From: JAEUMG01 sp963805405
GTDB lineage: Bacteria > Pseudomonadota > Alphaproteobacteria > Rhizobiales > Aestuariivirgaceae
Assembly: GCA_963805405.1 (NCBI GenBank)
Contig: CAWDUC010000020.1
Location: forward strand, 1,716,260-1,780,259
DNA length: 64,000 nucleotides
Direction of reading: 5' to 3'
Part shown: positions 46,975-56,308 of the stretch, piece after piece
How positions within the stretch are numbered: the stretch's first letter is position 1
How the letters are laid out: each line of letters starts with the position of its first letter
Notes under the pieces: model-generated
Databases searched by the model: none
What the model was told of the DNA's origin: nothing
What the model saw: the letters and a program-made list of their open reading frames with translations, nothing else
Program-made: the position numbers and the translations under genes

Positions 46975-48229
46975 ATGAAGTCCCGCTATTCGATCTTTTC
47001 GCTGGCCCGCAATGCGCTCAATTACCATAAGGATTGGGAGCGGGCCTGGCGATCCCCGAGCCCAAAGCCGAATATGACGCGGTGATCGTTGGCGCCGGCG
47101 GCCATGGCCTCGCCACCGCCTATTATCTCGCCAAGAACCACAAGCTCACCAATATCGCGGTCGTCGAAAAAGGCTGGCTGGGCGGCGGCAATACCGGCCG
47201 CAACACGACAATCATCCGGTCCAACTACCTGCAAGACGCCTCGATCGCCATCTATGAACTCGCCCGCTCGCTCTATGAAGGCCTGTCGCAAGAACTGAAC
47301 TTCAACGTGATGTTCAGCCCGCGCGGCCTTCTCATGCTGTGCCAGACCGAACATGAATTCCGAGCGCTCAAGCGTACGTCGCATGCCAATCGGCTCGCCG
47401 GTCTGGAGTGCCGGATGATCACCCCTGAGGAAGTGAAGAAGCTCGTCCCGATCGTCAATGACGATCCCGCCTGCCGCTATCCGATCCTTGGCGCCTATTA
47501 CCAGCCGCGCGGCGGCACGGCGCGCCACGATGCGGTTGCCTGGGGCTATGCGCGCGGCGCCGACGCGATGGGCGTCGACATCATCCAGAATTGCGAAGTC
47601 ACTGGCATTCTGCGTGATGGCGATCGTGTCACTGGACTCGAGACGACGCGGGGAATCGCTTAAGACCAAGAAGATCGGCGTCGTGACCGCCGGCCATGTC
47701 TCGACCGTCTGCCAGATGGCGGGCGTTCGCCTGCCGATCGAAAGTGTGTGCCTGCAGGCGCTTGTGTCGGAGCCGATCAAGCCCGTGCTCGACTGCGTGG
47801 TGATGGCCAATACGGTCCATGGCTATATCAGCCAATCGGACAAGGGCGAGTTGGTCATCGGGGGTGGTGCCGACTCTTACAACAATTACTCGCAGCGCGG
47901 ATCCTTCCCGGCGCTCGAACACACTGTGACGGCATTGGTCGAGACCTTCCCGATTATTTCGCGGCTGCGGATGCTGCGCATGTGGGGTGGCATTGTCGAC
48001 ATGACCGGCGATCGCTCGCCAATCATCGGCCTCACGCCGGTCGAGGGACTTTATGTGAATGCCGGATGGGGTACCGGCGGCTTCAAGGCGATCCCTGGTT
48101 CCGGCTATCGTCTTTGCCGATACGATCGCCAATGGCCGGCCGCATCCCATCGCCGAGCCTTTCGGACTGCATCGCTTCACTGAAGGCCGCCTCGTCGATG
48201 AAAGCGTCGCAGCGGCGGTGGCGCATTGA
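46975..48229 (+). CDS. soxB: Sarcosine oxidase beta subunit (three frameshifts)
   Basis: About 417 residues when joined. The ATG at 46975 has GAGGA upstream. Frame changes occur near 47050 (after AWRSP), 47655 (after LETTRG) and 48115 (after PGSGY); each is one base at a short run. The joined protein has SRYSIFSLARNALNYHKDW, the FAD site DAVIVGAGGHGLATAYYLA, GGTARHDAVAWGYARGA, whose His is the covalent FMN site in characterised TSOX beta chains, and VNAGWGTGGFKAIPGSG. The heterotetramer oxidises sarcosine to glycine and passes the methyl carbon to tetrahydrofolate. First gene of soxBDAG. Confidence 0.92.
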
Positions 48230-48257
48230 TGAGCGATATCAAGCGGGGATTCTACGC

Positions 48258-48614
48258 ATGCTGCTGATCACTTGTCCCGTCTGCGGCGCCGAAGGCGACG
48301 AGACCGATTTTCATGCCGGTGGCGAAGCGCATATCTCGCGTCCTGCGACCAGCGATCCCACCAATATTACCGATGCCGCACAGCGCGACTATCTTTTCAT
48401 GCGCAAGAATCCCAAGGGGCTTCATTTCGAGCGCTGGCGCTGCGACCGCGGCTGCGGAAAGTGGTTTCATGCGGCGCGCGATACGGTCTCGCTGCGCTTC
48501 AAAGCTTTCTATGGCGTCACAGAACTGCCGCCGCGCGAATTGATGGAACAGGCCACGGGCGAGTGGCGTGCATTCTTCAAGGAAAAACTCGCCAAGGGTG
48601 AAAGCCAATCATGA
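48258..48614 (+). CDS. soxD: Sarcosine oxidase delta subunit
   Basis: 118 residues. The ATG at 48258 has GGGGA 8 nt upstream. The N-terminal LLITCPVCGAEGDETDFHAGGEAHISRP in blocks contains the zinc-binding Cys pair; further Cys and His (RCDRGCGKWFHAARDT) complete the usual delta-chain zinc site. The small subunit stabilises the complex. Its stop overlaps the soxA start (ATGA). Confidence 0.94.
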   Translation: MLLITCPVCGAEGDETDFHAGGEAHISRPATSDPTNITDAAQRDYLFMRKNPKGLHFERWRCDRGCGKWFHAARDTVSLRFKAFYGVTELPPRELMEQATGEWRAFFKEKLAKGESQS

Positions 48615-51600
48615 GCGCATCCCCCTACCGACTGCCCGCCGGCGCCGGCCGTTTGATCGACCGTAATCGCACAGTGCGGTTCACCTTCGACGGCAAGTCG
48701 ATGACCGGCTATTCAGGCGACACGCTCGCATCGGCCGTCATTGCGCAAGGCCAACGATTATTCGGCCGCAGCTTCAAGTATCATCGCCCGCGCGGCGTCG
48801 TCGGTCTCGGATCGGAAGAGATGAACGCGCTGGTCGGCGTCGGCGAAGGTTCGCGCCACGAACCCAATCTGCGCGCCACGCAAGTCGAGCTCTACGACGG
48901 ATTGACTGCGGTGAGCCAAAATCGCTGGCCGTCGCTCGCTCTCGATATCGGCCAGATCAACGGCAAGTTCTCGCGCCTGCTCCCCGGCGGCTTCTACTAC
49001 AAGACCTTCATGTGGCCTCCGAAGTTCTGGAAGGACGTCTACGAGCCGATGATCCGGCGCGCGGCCGGGCTGGGCATTGCGCCCCAGGGCCGCGATCCCG
49101 ACACTTACGAGCATTTGCATGTTCATTGCGATGTGCTCGTCATTGGCGCAGGCATCGCGGGGCTCGCCGCGGCTGAAGCTGCCGCCGCATCGGGCGCAAA
49201 GGTAATCCTCGTCGACGAGAACCCGCGTTTTGGCGGCCTCACCGATCTTTCGGGTGGCTTGATCGAGGAATCCGATCCACTCGACTGGGTACGCGACAAG
49301 ACCGCAGCCCTGGCCAAATCCGGCAATGTCCATGTGCTTTCCCGCACTACCGCGATCGGCCATTGGTTCGATAATTACGTCATGCTGTTCGAGCGTGGCG
49401 ATGAAGACCCTGCGCATCGCGCATCTGGCGCACCGCGGCATCGTTTGTGGAAGGTCCGCGCGCATCAGGTGATTCTTGCGACGGGCGCGATCGAGCGGCC
49501 AATCGCTTTCGCCAACAATGACCGGCCGGGCGTGATGTTGTCGATCGCGGCCAGAGGGCTCGTCGAGCGCTATGGCGTGGCGCCGGGGAGTTCTGGTGTG
49601 ATCTTCACTAATAATGACGATGCCTATCGCACTGCCCTGGCGCTCAGGCGCAACGGCATCAATGTGCGGGTGGTCGATGCGCGATCCGATGGTGGTGGCG
49701 CGTTGGCCGATGAAGTGCGCAGCGCCGGCATCGATATCAATCTAGGTTCAGCCGTTTCCGGCGTCGAGACCGGCATTGGCGGAATCGAGATTACCGGCGT
49801 CAAGATCGCCGAGTATCGCGCCGGTCGCGGGCGTGTCGTCAATGAAGGCAAGGTTGCCTGTGATTTCGTCGCGATGTCCGGCGGCTGGAATCCGGCCGTG
49901 CATCTGTGGTGTCATAATGGCGGGAAGCTTAAGTTCGACGAGGCCTTGCAGAGCTTCAAGCCCGATCGCCACACCGATCCGATCCGCGCGATCGGTGCGG
50001 CGAATGGAACATTCGCGCTTCAAGACATTCTGCACGAAGCCTATGATGCCGGCAGCGCGGCGGCGGAAGCCGCGATTCCTGGCAGCAAGGCGACGCGTCT
50101 CGCTCCGCCAAATGCGAGGCAGTGCGAAAGCAAGCCGATGGTGCCCATCTGGTTCTCGCCTGCCACGGGCAAGTACAATGAGGGCAACAAACACTTCGTC
50201 GATTTCCAGAACGACGTGACTGCCGCCGATCTCGAACTCGCCCAGCGCGAGGGCTATGAATCGGTCGAGCATACCAAGCGCTACACGACCTTCGGCATGG
50301 CGACCGACCAGGGCAAGACATCGGGTATCATGGGTCTCGGCGTTCTATCCGAATCGACCGGCAAGTCGATCCCCCAGATCGGCACAACAACCTTCCGCCC
50401 GCCCTATACGCCGTTTTCCTTCGGCGCGATTGCGGGCTCCCTGACCGGCAGTCGCTTCCTCCCCATACGGCGCACGCCGGTCTTCGATTGGCATGCCGAG
50501 CATGGCGCCGTCTTCGAGCCGGTCGGCCAGTGGCGCCGCGCCTATACCTATCCGAAGGGGCCCGAAGACAAGCACGCCGCGATCCGCCGCGAAATACTCG
50601 GCGTGCGGAACAAGGTCGGCCTTCTCGACGCCTCGACGCTCGGCAAGATCGAGATTCGCGGTCCAGATGCGGCTGAGTTCCTCGATCGTGTTTATACCAA
50701 CACTTTCTCGACCCTCAAGATCGGCCGTTGCCGCTACGGTCTGATGCTGAACGAACTCGGTTTTCTGATCGATGACGGCGTGACGGTCAGGCTCGGCGAC
50801 AATCACTTCCTGATGCACACGACGTCGGGCGGTGCCGACCGGATCGCGGCCTGGCTCGAAGAGTGGCTTCAGACCGAGTGGACGCAGTACAAGGTCTATG
50901 TCACGCCGGTGACCGAACAGTGGGCGCAGTTCGCGATTGCCGGACCCAAGGCGCGCGATGTGCTCGCGAAACTAGCGCCCGATTTCGATATTTCGAATGA
51001 AGTCTTTCCGCATCTCTCCATGAAACAGGGCAAGCTTGGTGCCTACCCGGCACGCGTGTTCCGCATCTCATTCTCGGGCGAGCAGTCCTACGAAGTCGCG
51101 GTGCCCGCGAATCTAGGGCGCGGCTTGTGGGACGCAATTCTAGACGCTGGCGCGGAGTTCGGCATCGAGGTCTATGGCACGGAAGCGTTGCACGTCCTGC
51201 GCGCTGAGAAGGGCTATATCGTCGTCGGCGATGAAACCGACGGCACGACGACGCCGGAGGATGTTGGCCTTTCCGGCCTCGTCTCCAAAAAGAAGGCAGA
51301 CTTCCTCGGCAAGCGTTCGCTCGAACAATCCTATCTCAAGCAATCGGGGCGCAAGCAACTGGTCGGGCTCTTTACCGAAGACCCGAACGTCGTGCTGCCG
51401 GATGGCGCGCATGCCGTGAAAGAGGTCAAGACCAAGCCGCCGATGCAGACCATCGGCCATGTGACCTCGACCTATTTCTCGCCGACGCTCAATCGATCGA
51501 TCGCCATGGCGCTCATCGAAAATGGGCGTACGCGCATGGGCGAGAGCCTGCAGTTCCCGCTTGAGGGCAAGACCGTCTCCGCCAAGATCGTCGATCCGGT

Positions 51601-51637
51601 CTTCTACGACAAAGAGGGAGGCCGTCAGAATGGCTGA
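48611..51637 (+). CDS. soxA: Sarcosine oxidase alpha subunit
   Basis: 1008 residues, uninterrupted. An N-terminal ferredoxin-like part (FTFDGKSMTGYSGDTLASAV, GRSFKYHRPRGVVG) precedes an NAD/FAD-binding disulfide-reductase-like domain (DVLVIGAGIAGLAAAEAAAA, residue ~176; VILATGAIERPIAFANNDRPGVM in part). The C-terminal ~400 residues form a GcvT-like folate-binding domain (RREILGVRNKVGLLDAST, TLGKIEIRGPDAAEFLDRVYTN in part, ALHVLRAEKGYIVVG). It holds NAD+ and binds tetrahydrofolate, which accepts the methyl carbon as 5,10-methylene-THF. Confidence 0.96.
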   Translation: MSASPYRLPAGAGRLIDRNRTVRFTFDGKSMTGYSGDTLASAVIAQGQRLFGRSFKYHRPRGVVGLGSEEMNALVGVGEGSRHEPNLRATQVELYDGLTAVSQNRWPSLALDIGQINGKFSRLLPGGFYYKTFMWPPKFWKDVYEPMIRRAAGLGIAPQGRDPDTYEHLHVHCDVLVIGAGIAGLAAAEAAAASGAKVILVDENPRFGGLTDLSGGLIEESDPLDWVRDKTAALAKSGNVHVLSRTTAIGHWFDNYVMLFERGDEDPAHRASGAPRHRLWKVRAHQVILATGAIERPIAFANNDRPGVMLSIAARGLVERYGVAPGSSGVIFTNNDDAYRTALALRRNGINVRVVDARSDGGGALADEVRSAGIDINLGSAVSGVETGIGGIEITGVKIAEYRAGRGRVVNEGKVACDFVAMSGGWNPAVHLWCHNGGKLKFDEALQSFKPDRHTDPIRAIGAANGTFALQDILHEAYDAGSAAAEAAIPGSKATRLAPPNARQCESKPMVPIWFSPATGKYNEGNKHFVDFQNDVTAADLELAQREGYESVEHTKRYTTFGMATDQGKTSGIMGLGVLSESTGKSIPQIGTTTFRPPYTPFSFGAIAGSLTGSRFLPIRRTPVFDWHAEHGAVFEPVGQWRRAYTYPKGPEDKHAAIRREILGVRNKVGLLDASTLGKIEIRGPDAAEFLDRVYTNTFSTLKIGRCRYGLMLNELGFLIDDGVTVRLGDNHFLMHTTSGGADRIAAWLEEWLQTEWTQYKVYVTPVTEQWAQFAIAGPKARDVLAKLAPDFDISNEVFPHLSMKQGKLGAYPARVFRISFSGEQSYEVAVPANLGRGLWDAILDAGAEFGIEVYGTEALHVLRAEKGYIVVGDETDGTTTPEDVGLSGLVSKKKADFLGKRSLEQSYLKQSGRKQLVGLFTEDPNVVLPDGAHAVKEVKTKPPMQTIGHVTSTYFSPTLNRSIAMALIENGRTRMGESLQFPLEGKTVSAKIVDPVFYDKEGGRQNG

Positions 51638-52234
51638 ACCCGACTATCGCTCCGCGTTGCATGGCGCCGGCGAACCTGCCGGCCTTGCGCTTCGCATCTG
51701 GGAAATGCCGCCGCGCGCATGATCGACCTGCGCGGCGATGCCGGCAATGAAGCCTTCCGCGCCGGGGTGAAGCAGGCGACAGGCGTCGACCTGCCATTGA
51801 CCCCTCGAACTTCGGCAGCCTGGGGCGAGATCAAGATCCTATGGTTGTCGATCGATCAATGGCTGATCATCTGCCCGCGCGGCCGCTTGGTCGAGCTGAT
51901 CGACGCCCTTGAGACTGCGGTGCAGGGCCAGCATATCGCTATCACCGATGTGAGCGACATGCGTGCAGTCATCCGGTTGGAAGGCGAAGGCGTGCGCGAA
52001 GTGCTGATGAAGGGCTGTTCGCTTGACCTTCTCGGCGAGGGCTATGAGCCAGGAACGGTGCGGCGTGTGCGTTTTGCCGAAATCGCGGCACTCATCCAGG
52101 TGATCGACGCGCAGACGATCGAGCTCTATGTCTTCCGCTCATATGCGTTCTACGCTTGGGATTTCCTCACCGTAACGGCGCGCGCTGCTGCGCAAGTGAA
52201 GCTCTTCGGCGAACAGAACGCGCCAGCAGTTTAG
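51630..52234 (+). CDS. soxG: Sarcosine oxidase gamma subunit (frameshift near 51718)
   Basis: About 201 residues when joined. The ATG at 51630 overlaps the soxA stop (ATGGCTGA). The first 30 codons (AEPDYRSALHGAGEPAGLALRI) run into a stop; the next frame continues with MIDLRGDAGNEAFRAGV, the GcvT-like SIDQWLIICPRG, ITDVSDMRAVIRLEGEGVREVLMKGCSLDL and YVFRSYAFYAWDFLT. One shift joins them. The gamma subunit is a folate-domain-like structural chain. Its stop overlaps that of the convergent L,D-transpeptidase gene (TTAG). Confidence 0.92.
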
Positions 52235-53244
52235 CTCTCCTCGGTATTGAGGATCACGAAGTCCTTTCCCGTGCGCGTATCGGGATGGGCGGGGAGATCG
52301 GTCAATACGAGAACGAGTCCCTGGTGCATCCTCGACTTCATGGGCTCGATGACGGACGGGTCGCCGGAGATTCTCTTGATCAGTGTCGCATCGGGCGCCG
52401 CCAGCACATCATCGCTATCCGGCGCATAGCCGATGGCATGCCACGCCAAACCCTGGGTCGCGTCATGCGGCCCGGTGAGGATGAATACATGCGAACCGAG
52501 TGGCTGCGTCGGATCCTTGATGTAGGCCTTGCCCGAGGCAACCGTCTCGCCATTCTCGAGGATCGTGATGGTCTGGTCGGCGCTACTGACAATGACCGAA
52601 ACAGCTTTGGCCGCGGCATCATCGGGATGCGGCAGCGTATTTGCGCCAAGCTTCGTCTCAGCCGAATCGAATTCGGTTTCAGCGTCCTGCGCAAGCACCA
52701 GCCCGGGATGGGTTACTTGCGTCGGCTGCGTATGGGCATTGGCGATGATCACCGGCGTTCCGACATGGGTAACCGTGAAAAGAAGCTTCGAGAACTCCAA
52801 TGGCAGGCGCACGCAACCATGCGATGCGGGATATCCCGGCAACTGCCCGGCGTGCAGCGCCACGCCCGACCACGTCAATCGGTTCATGTTCGGCATCGGC
52901 GCATTGTTGTATGTCGACGAGTGGTGATTGCGATCTTTCTGCAGGATCGTGAAGACACCGGCGGGCGTCGTATGACCGGCCTTGCCAGTCGAGCAGGTCG
53001 ATACCGCAATGCGGATGCCATTGCGATAAACATGCACCAGTTGATCGGGCAGCGAGACGATAATGGCAACTGGGCCGTCAGGTGAACGCTCCGGATGCCA
53101 GGTGAATTGGCCGGGCTTCATTTCGCTGATTTCTTCGACCATTTGCGCAAGGCTCAAGCCCGAACCAACGTGCCAGACTGAAAGACCAAGCACCGTGCCG
53201 CTCGCGCCGAGCAGGAAGCGCCGCCGTGTCTGCGAGTTCACCAT
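52231..53244 (-). CDS. L,D-transpeptidase (YkuD family), Tat-exported
   Basis: 337 residues. The N-terminus has a twin-arginine motif (TRRRFLLGASG, residues 6-16). The YkuD catalytic motif is present in HAGQLPGYPASHGCVRLP (His, then SHGC-R with the nucleophilic Cys near residue 143). Sequence before it (PVAIIVSLPDQLVHVYRNG) is the usual strand start. A C-terminal domain of about 130 residues (SVIVSSADQTITILENGETVA) repeats part of the YkuD-like strand pattern. The enzyme makes 3-3 peptidoglycan cross-links or attaches proteins to peptidoglycan. Convergent with soxG, with no evident tie to sarcosine metabolism. Confidence 0.92.
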   Translation of the reverse strand: MVNSQTRRRFLLGASGTVLGLSVWHVGSGLSLAQMVEEISEMKPGQFTWHPERSPDGPVAIIVSLPDQLVHVYRNGIRIAVSTCSTGKAGHTTPAGVFTILQKDRNHHSSTYNNAPMPNMNRLTWSGVALHAGQLPGYPASHGCVRLPLEFSKLLFTVTHVGTPVIIANAHTQPTQVTHPGLVLAQDAETEFDSAETKLGANTLPHPDDAAAKAVSVIVSSADQTITILENGETVASGKAYIKDPTQPLGSHVFILTGPHDATQGLAWHAIGYAPDSDDVLAAPDATLIKRISGDPSVIEPMKSRMHQGLVLVLTDLPAHPDTRTGKDFVILNTEES

Positions 53245-53372
53245 CGAAATTCCTCCACCAAGCCTTGTTTTGCCGGTCTTAGCCGCTGAACGGCGTCTTA
53301 GGGAAGACGGACGTTGCCAAGACTGTCATTGCGGGCAATTCTAGATTTCCGTTGAATGAGGATGCCCGCATC

Positions 53373-54224
53373 ATGAAAACCCCCGGAAACTGGACTTTGG
53401 GCCTGATCAATTCCGCCTGGTTCGGATCCAAATTCGAAGGCAAGCCGGGTCTTGAGGAAGCGCGGCGTATCGGCTTCGAGAGCCTCGACCTCTTCGTCGG
53501 CTTCGATCCAGGAAAAATCTCGAAGGCGGAACGCGATGCCTATGTCGCGCTGAACCAGAGCGCCGGCTTGCCTATCGTTTCTCTGGTTTGCACGTGCCTC
53601 GGCTTGAGCGACTTCAACCAGGCCATCCGCGATTATCACATCGAGCGCGCCAAGAACGTGGTTGACCTCGCGAAGTCGTTCCCGACGGTGCGCAATCTTT
53701 GCTTCGTTCCCGGCGAATACATGTTCCAGAAGAAGCTCATTCCGCCGAAAGGCGAATGGGATCTCGTGGTCGATGCGACACAGCAGGTCGGGCGTCATGC
53801 GGCATCGCGCGGGATCGAACTCGCAATTGAACTTCTGCCCTTCGAGTTCTGCTTCATAAACTCCCTCGATACGATGGAGCACTTTCTCGATGAGGTCGAC
53901 CTCGACAACGTCAAGGCTTGCGTCGACATTTCACATTTCTGGCTGATGCGGATTCCACCGGCCGAACTGCGCCGTCTCAATGGGCGCATCGCGCATGTGC
54001 ACATGTCGGATTGCGACGGCATCAATCACGGCGACATGCCGCCGGGCCGCGGTAACACGCCGTTCGGCGACTATCTCGCAGCAATCCGCGAAGCAGGCTT
54101 CACGGGTGCGGTCTCAATCGAATTGGAATTTCCTCCCGACCCTGACGGCATGTCGGCTTGGGTCGCGGAAGCACACGGGTCGGCCAAGCGATTGCTCGCC
54201 GCGGCCGGCGTTCACGCCGGCTGA
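53373..54224 (+). CDS. Sugar phosphate isomerase/epimerase family TIM-barrel protein
   Basis: 283 residues from the ATG at 53373, preceded by a GAGG; a frame start 7 codons earlier lacks one. Metal-binding residues of the xylose isomerase-like fold are seen: VIELLP-like ELAIELLPFEFCF, VKACVDISHFWL, GRIAHVHMSDCDG, GAVSIELEFPPD. These Glu, Asp and His residues bind a divalent metal in the family. The family isomerises or epimerises sugars or related hydroxy-ketones. It lies between the L,D-transpeptidase and MetF-like genes. Substrate unknown. Confidence 0.88.
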   Translation: MKTPGNWTLGLINSAWFGSKFEGKPGLEEARRIGFESLDLFVGFDPGKISKAERDAYVALNQSAGLPIVSLVCTCLGLSDFNQAIRDYHIERAKNVVDLAKSFPTVRNLCFVPGEYMFQKKLIPPKGEWDLVVDATQQVGRHAASRGIELAIELLPFEFCFINSLDTMEHFLDEVDLDNVKACVDISHFWLMRIPPAELRRLNGRIAHVHMSDCDGINHGDMPPGRGNTPFGDYLAAIREAGFTGAVSIELEFPPDPDGMSAWVAEAHGSAKRLLAAAGVHAG

Positions 54225-55112
54225 TCAGCCGGCAAGCTTTGGCTTCAGCCAATCGAGCAACTTGTCGAATCCGCCGAACGGATAGAGATGCGGCGCTGCG
54301 ATGTGCAGTTCCGGCCGCTCGACATTCAGGGTTGCCAGTTTCTCGACGAAATCATCGGGCGTTGAAACGGAGAGCAGCTTGGTGACGTTGAGCGCCTGCT
54401 TCCGGATGAAGCGCGCCGAATTACCTACCCCGCACATGGCGGCATATTTGACGAGCGTCTTGATGGTCGCCGGGCCCGGCACGCCGACATGGATCGGCAG
54501 CTTGACGCCGGCATCGTTGAGCCCGGCGGCCCAATAAGCGACGGGTGCCGCCTCGAACAGGAACTGCGTGGCGATATAGCCCTGAAGCCCGCGACCCGCG
54601 AGATAGGCCTGCTTCAGCTTCAGCGCCTCGAGGAGCGCCGGCTCGCCCTTCGCTTTCGTGATGTCGGGATTGCCTTCGGGATGGCCGGCCATTCCGATGC
54701 GCGTAACACCATTCAACTCGAAAAGGCCGGTCTCGAGCAATTGGATCGCTGCGTCGTACTGACCGATCGGGTGCGGCGCACCGCCGCCTAAGACCAGCAT
54801 CTGCTTGACCTCGGCCTTCGCCGCAAGATCGCCAAGCCGGCGGGCAAGGTCGTCACGGTCGCGCACAAATCGCGCCGGCACATGCGGCACCGGCTCGAAG
54901 CCCGCGGCGCGCAGCTTTACTGCCGCATCGAGTTGGGCGGCGACGTCAGCCGGGTCGATCAGGGCGATATAGACCTTGGTCTTGGCCGGCAGTCCCGCCT
55001 GGAGAAGCGGGATTTTTTCGGCCTGCTTCGGGGTGATCTCCACGGAAGCACCTTCGAGGAAACGGCGAACGGTGTCTTTCATCAAGAGTTCCATGTTCAG
55101 TGGCGCGTTCAC
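54225..55112 (-). CDS. MetF-like methylenetetrahydrofolate reductase family protein
   Basis: 295 residues, from a GTG at 55112 with GGAG upstream. The beta-alpha barrel pattern is seen: ASVEITPKQAEKIPLL near the start, TKVYIALIDP, FEPVPHVPARFV, MLVLGGGAPHPIG, RIGMAGHPEGNPDI, LPIHVGVPGP, VGNSARFI. The GHPEGNP segment is characteristic of MetF. The enzyme reduces 5,10-methylene-THF to 5-methyl-THF; a product of sarcosine oxidase is methylene-THF, so the context fits. It is the subgroup found beside GlxA-type regulators rather than the canonical methionine-pathway MetF. Its stop abuts that of the isomerase gene. Confidence 0.82.
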   Translation of the reverse strand: MNAPLNMELLMKDTVRRFLEGASVEITPKQAEKIPLLQAGLPAKTKVYIALIDPADVAAQLDAAVKLRAAGFEPVPHVPARFVRDRDDLARRLGDLAAKAEVKQMLVLGGGAPHPIGQYDAAIQLLETGLFELNGVTRIGMAGHPEGNPDITKAKGEPALLEALKLKQAYLAGRGLQGYIATQFLFEAAPVAYWAAGLNDAGVKLPIHVGVPGPATIKTLVKYAAMCGVGNSARFIRKQALNVTKLLSVSTPDDFVEKLATLNVERPELHIAAPHLYPFGGFDKLLDWLKPKLAG

Positions 55113-55193
55113 GGAAGCTGCTCCAGCCTGTCAAAAACCTGTCCAACACCATGCAAATGAACGCCCGAATCTTGTGTGATTTTTGCGACCAGC

Positions 55194-55234
55194 CTATCGC
55201 AGATGCGACCTGCGACCTTCCATTCAGGTCGCAT
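55194..55234. promoter_or_regulatory. Candidate operator ATGCGACCTG-N12-CAGGTCGCAT ahead of the GlxA-family gene
   Basis: Perfect 10-bp inverted repeat (55203-55212 and 55225-55234). In addition, TGCGACC recurs as direct repeats at 55194, 55204 and 55211, and inverted at 55227. It lies between the divergent MetF-like and GlxA-family genes, about 80 nt before each start. AraC-type regulators often bind such multiple half-sites. Likely a control site for both genes; inference. Confidence 0.5.
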
Positions 55235-55314
55235 TTGGGCCGCGAAATGACGCAGATAGACAAAGGACCATTTTCGGTTCTATAGCTCCGCCAGCACGGT
55301 CAAGGCGTCTTTTC

Positions 55315-56301
55315 ATGTTCGGCGAAAAACCCCAGGAGCTCCCGCAGGATTTTGCATTCATCATGGTGCCGGAATTCACCATGATGCCGGTGACCTCGGC
55401 CATCGAGCCCTTGCGTATCGCCAACCGGCTTTCCGAAAAGACGCTCTACAAATGGACCATGCATTCCCAGGACGGCAAGCCGGTGGCCGCCTCGAACGGC
55501 ATCCTCGCCATGGTCAATGGCGATCTCGAAGCCATCCCTGAACATTCAACCATCGTCGTTTGCGGCGGGCTCAACGTGCAGCGCTATGCCGACAGGCGGC
55601 TGATGTCGTGGCTGCGCAAGGCCGACCGGCGCGGCCATGATATCGGCGCGCTATGCACCGGCGCCCACATTCTCGCCGAAGCCGGATTGCTCGACGGCTA
55701 TAAATGCACCATCCATTGGGAAAACCTCCCCGGCTTTTCGGAAGCCTTCCCTGAGATCGATGCCACCGGCGGCTTGTTCGAGATCGATCGCGACCGGTTC
55801 AGCTCGGCGGGCGGCACCACGGCACTCGACATGATGCTGACCTTGATCGCCAGCCAGCATGGCGCCGATCTCGCCTCGGCGGTGGCGGAAGCGATCGTCC
55901 ATTCACCGATCCGCCACCACAGCGAACATCAGCGGATGTCGCTCCCGGCCCGCATTGGCGCGCGGCATCCGAAGCTTGTCTCGATTATCGAAGAGATGGA
56001 AGGCAATCTCGAAGAGCCTTTGTCGCCAAGCATACTCGCCAGGCAAGCCGGCCTCTCGACCCGCCAGCTCGAGCGCCTGTTCCGCCGCTATCTCGATCGC
56101 AGTCCCAAGCGCTATTATCTCGAACTGCGGCTCAAGAAGGCGCGATCGCTCCTGCTGCAGACCGACATGTCGGTGATCAATGTGGCGCTGGCCTGCGGCT
56201 TTTCCAGCCCGTCACATTTTTCGAAATGCTACCGCGCCTTTTACGGCCGCACGCCCTATCGCGAGCGGGGCATTCCGGTGCTCACCGCCGAACGCGCCTA
56301 G
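55315..56301 (+). CDS. GlxA/GbdR-like AraC family transcriptional regulator
   Basis: 328 residues from the ATG at 55315. The N-terminal DJ-1/PfpI-like amidotransferase domain (residues ~15-190) has DFAFIMVPEFTMMPVTSAIEPLRIAN in part and GALCTGAHILAEAGLLDG with the central Cys. The C-terminal AraC domain has two HTHs (LARQAGLSTRQLERLFRRYL and VINVALACGFSSPSHFSKCYRAFYGRTP). Family members such as GbdR respond to glycine betaine and dimethylglycine and induce their catabolic genes. The position near soxBDAG and the MetF-like gene supports such a role here. Confidence 0.9.
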   Translation: MFGEKPQELPQDFAFIMVPEFTMMPVTSAIEPLRIANRLSEKTLYKWTMHSQDGKPVAASNGILAMVNGDLEAIPEHSTIVVCGGLNVQRYADRRLMSWLRKADRRGHDIGALCTGAHILAEAGLLDGYKCTIHWENLPGFSEAFPEIDATGGLFEIDRDRFSSAGGTTALDMMLTLIASQHGADLASAVAEAIVHSPIRHHSEHQRMSLPARIGARHPKLVSIIEEMEGNLEEPLSPSILARQAGLSTRQLERLFRRYLDRSPKRYYLELRLKKARSLLLQTDMSVINVALACGFSSPSHFSKCYRAFYGRTPYRERGIPVLTAERA

Positions 56302-56308
56302 AAACTGA

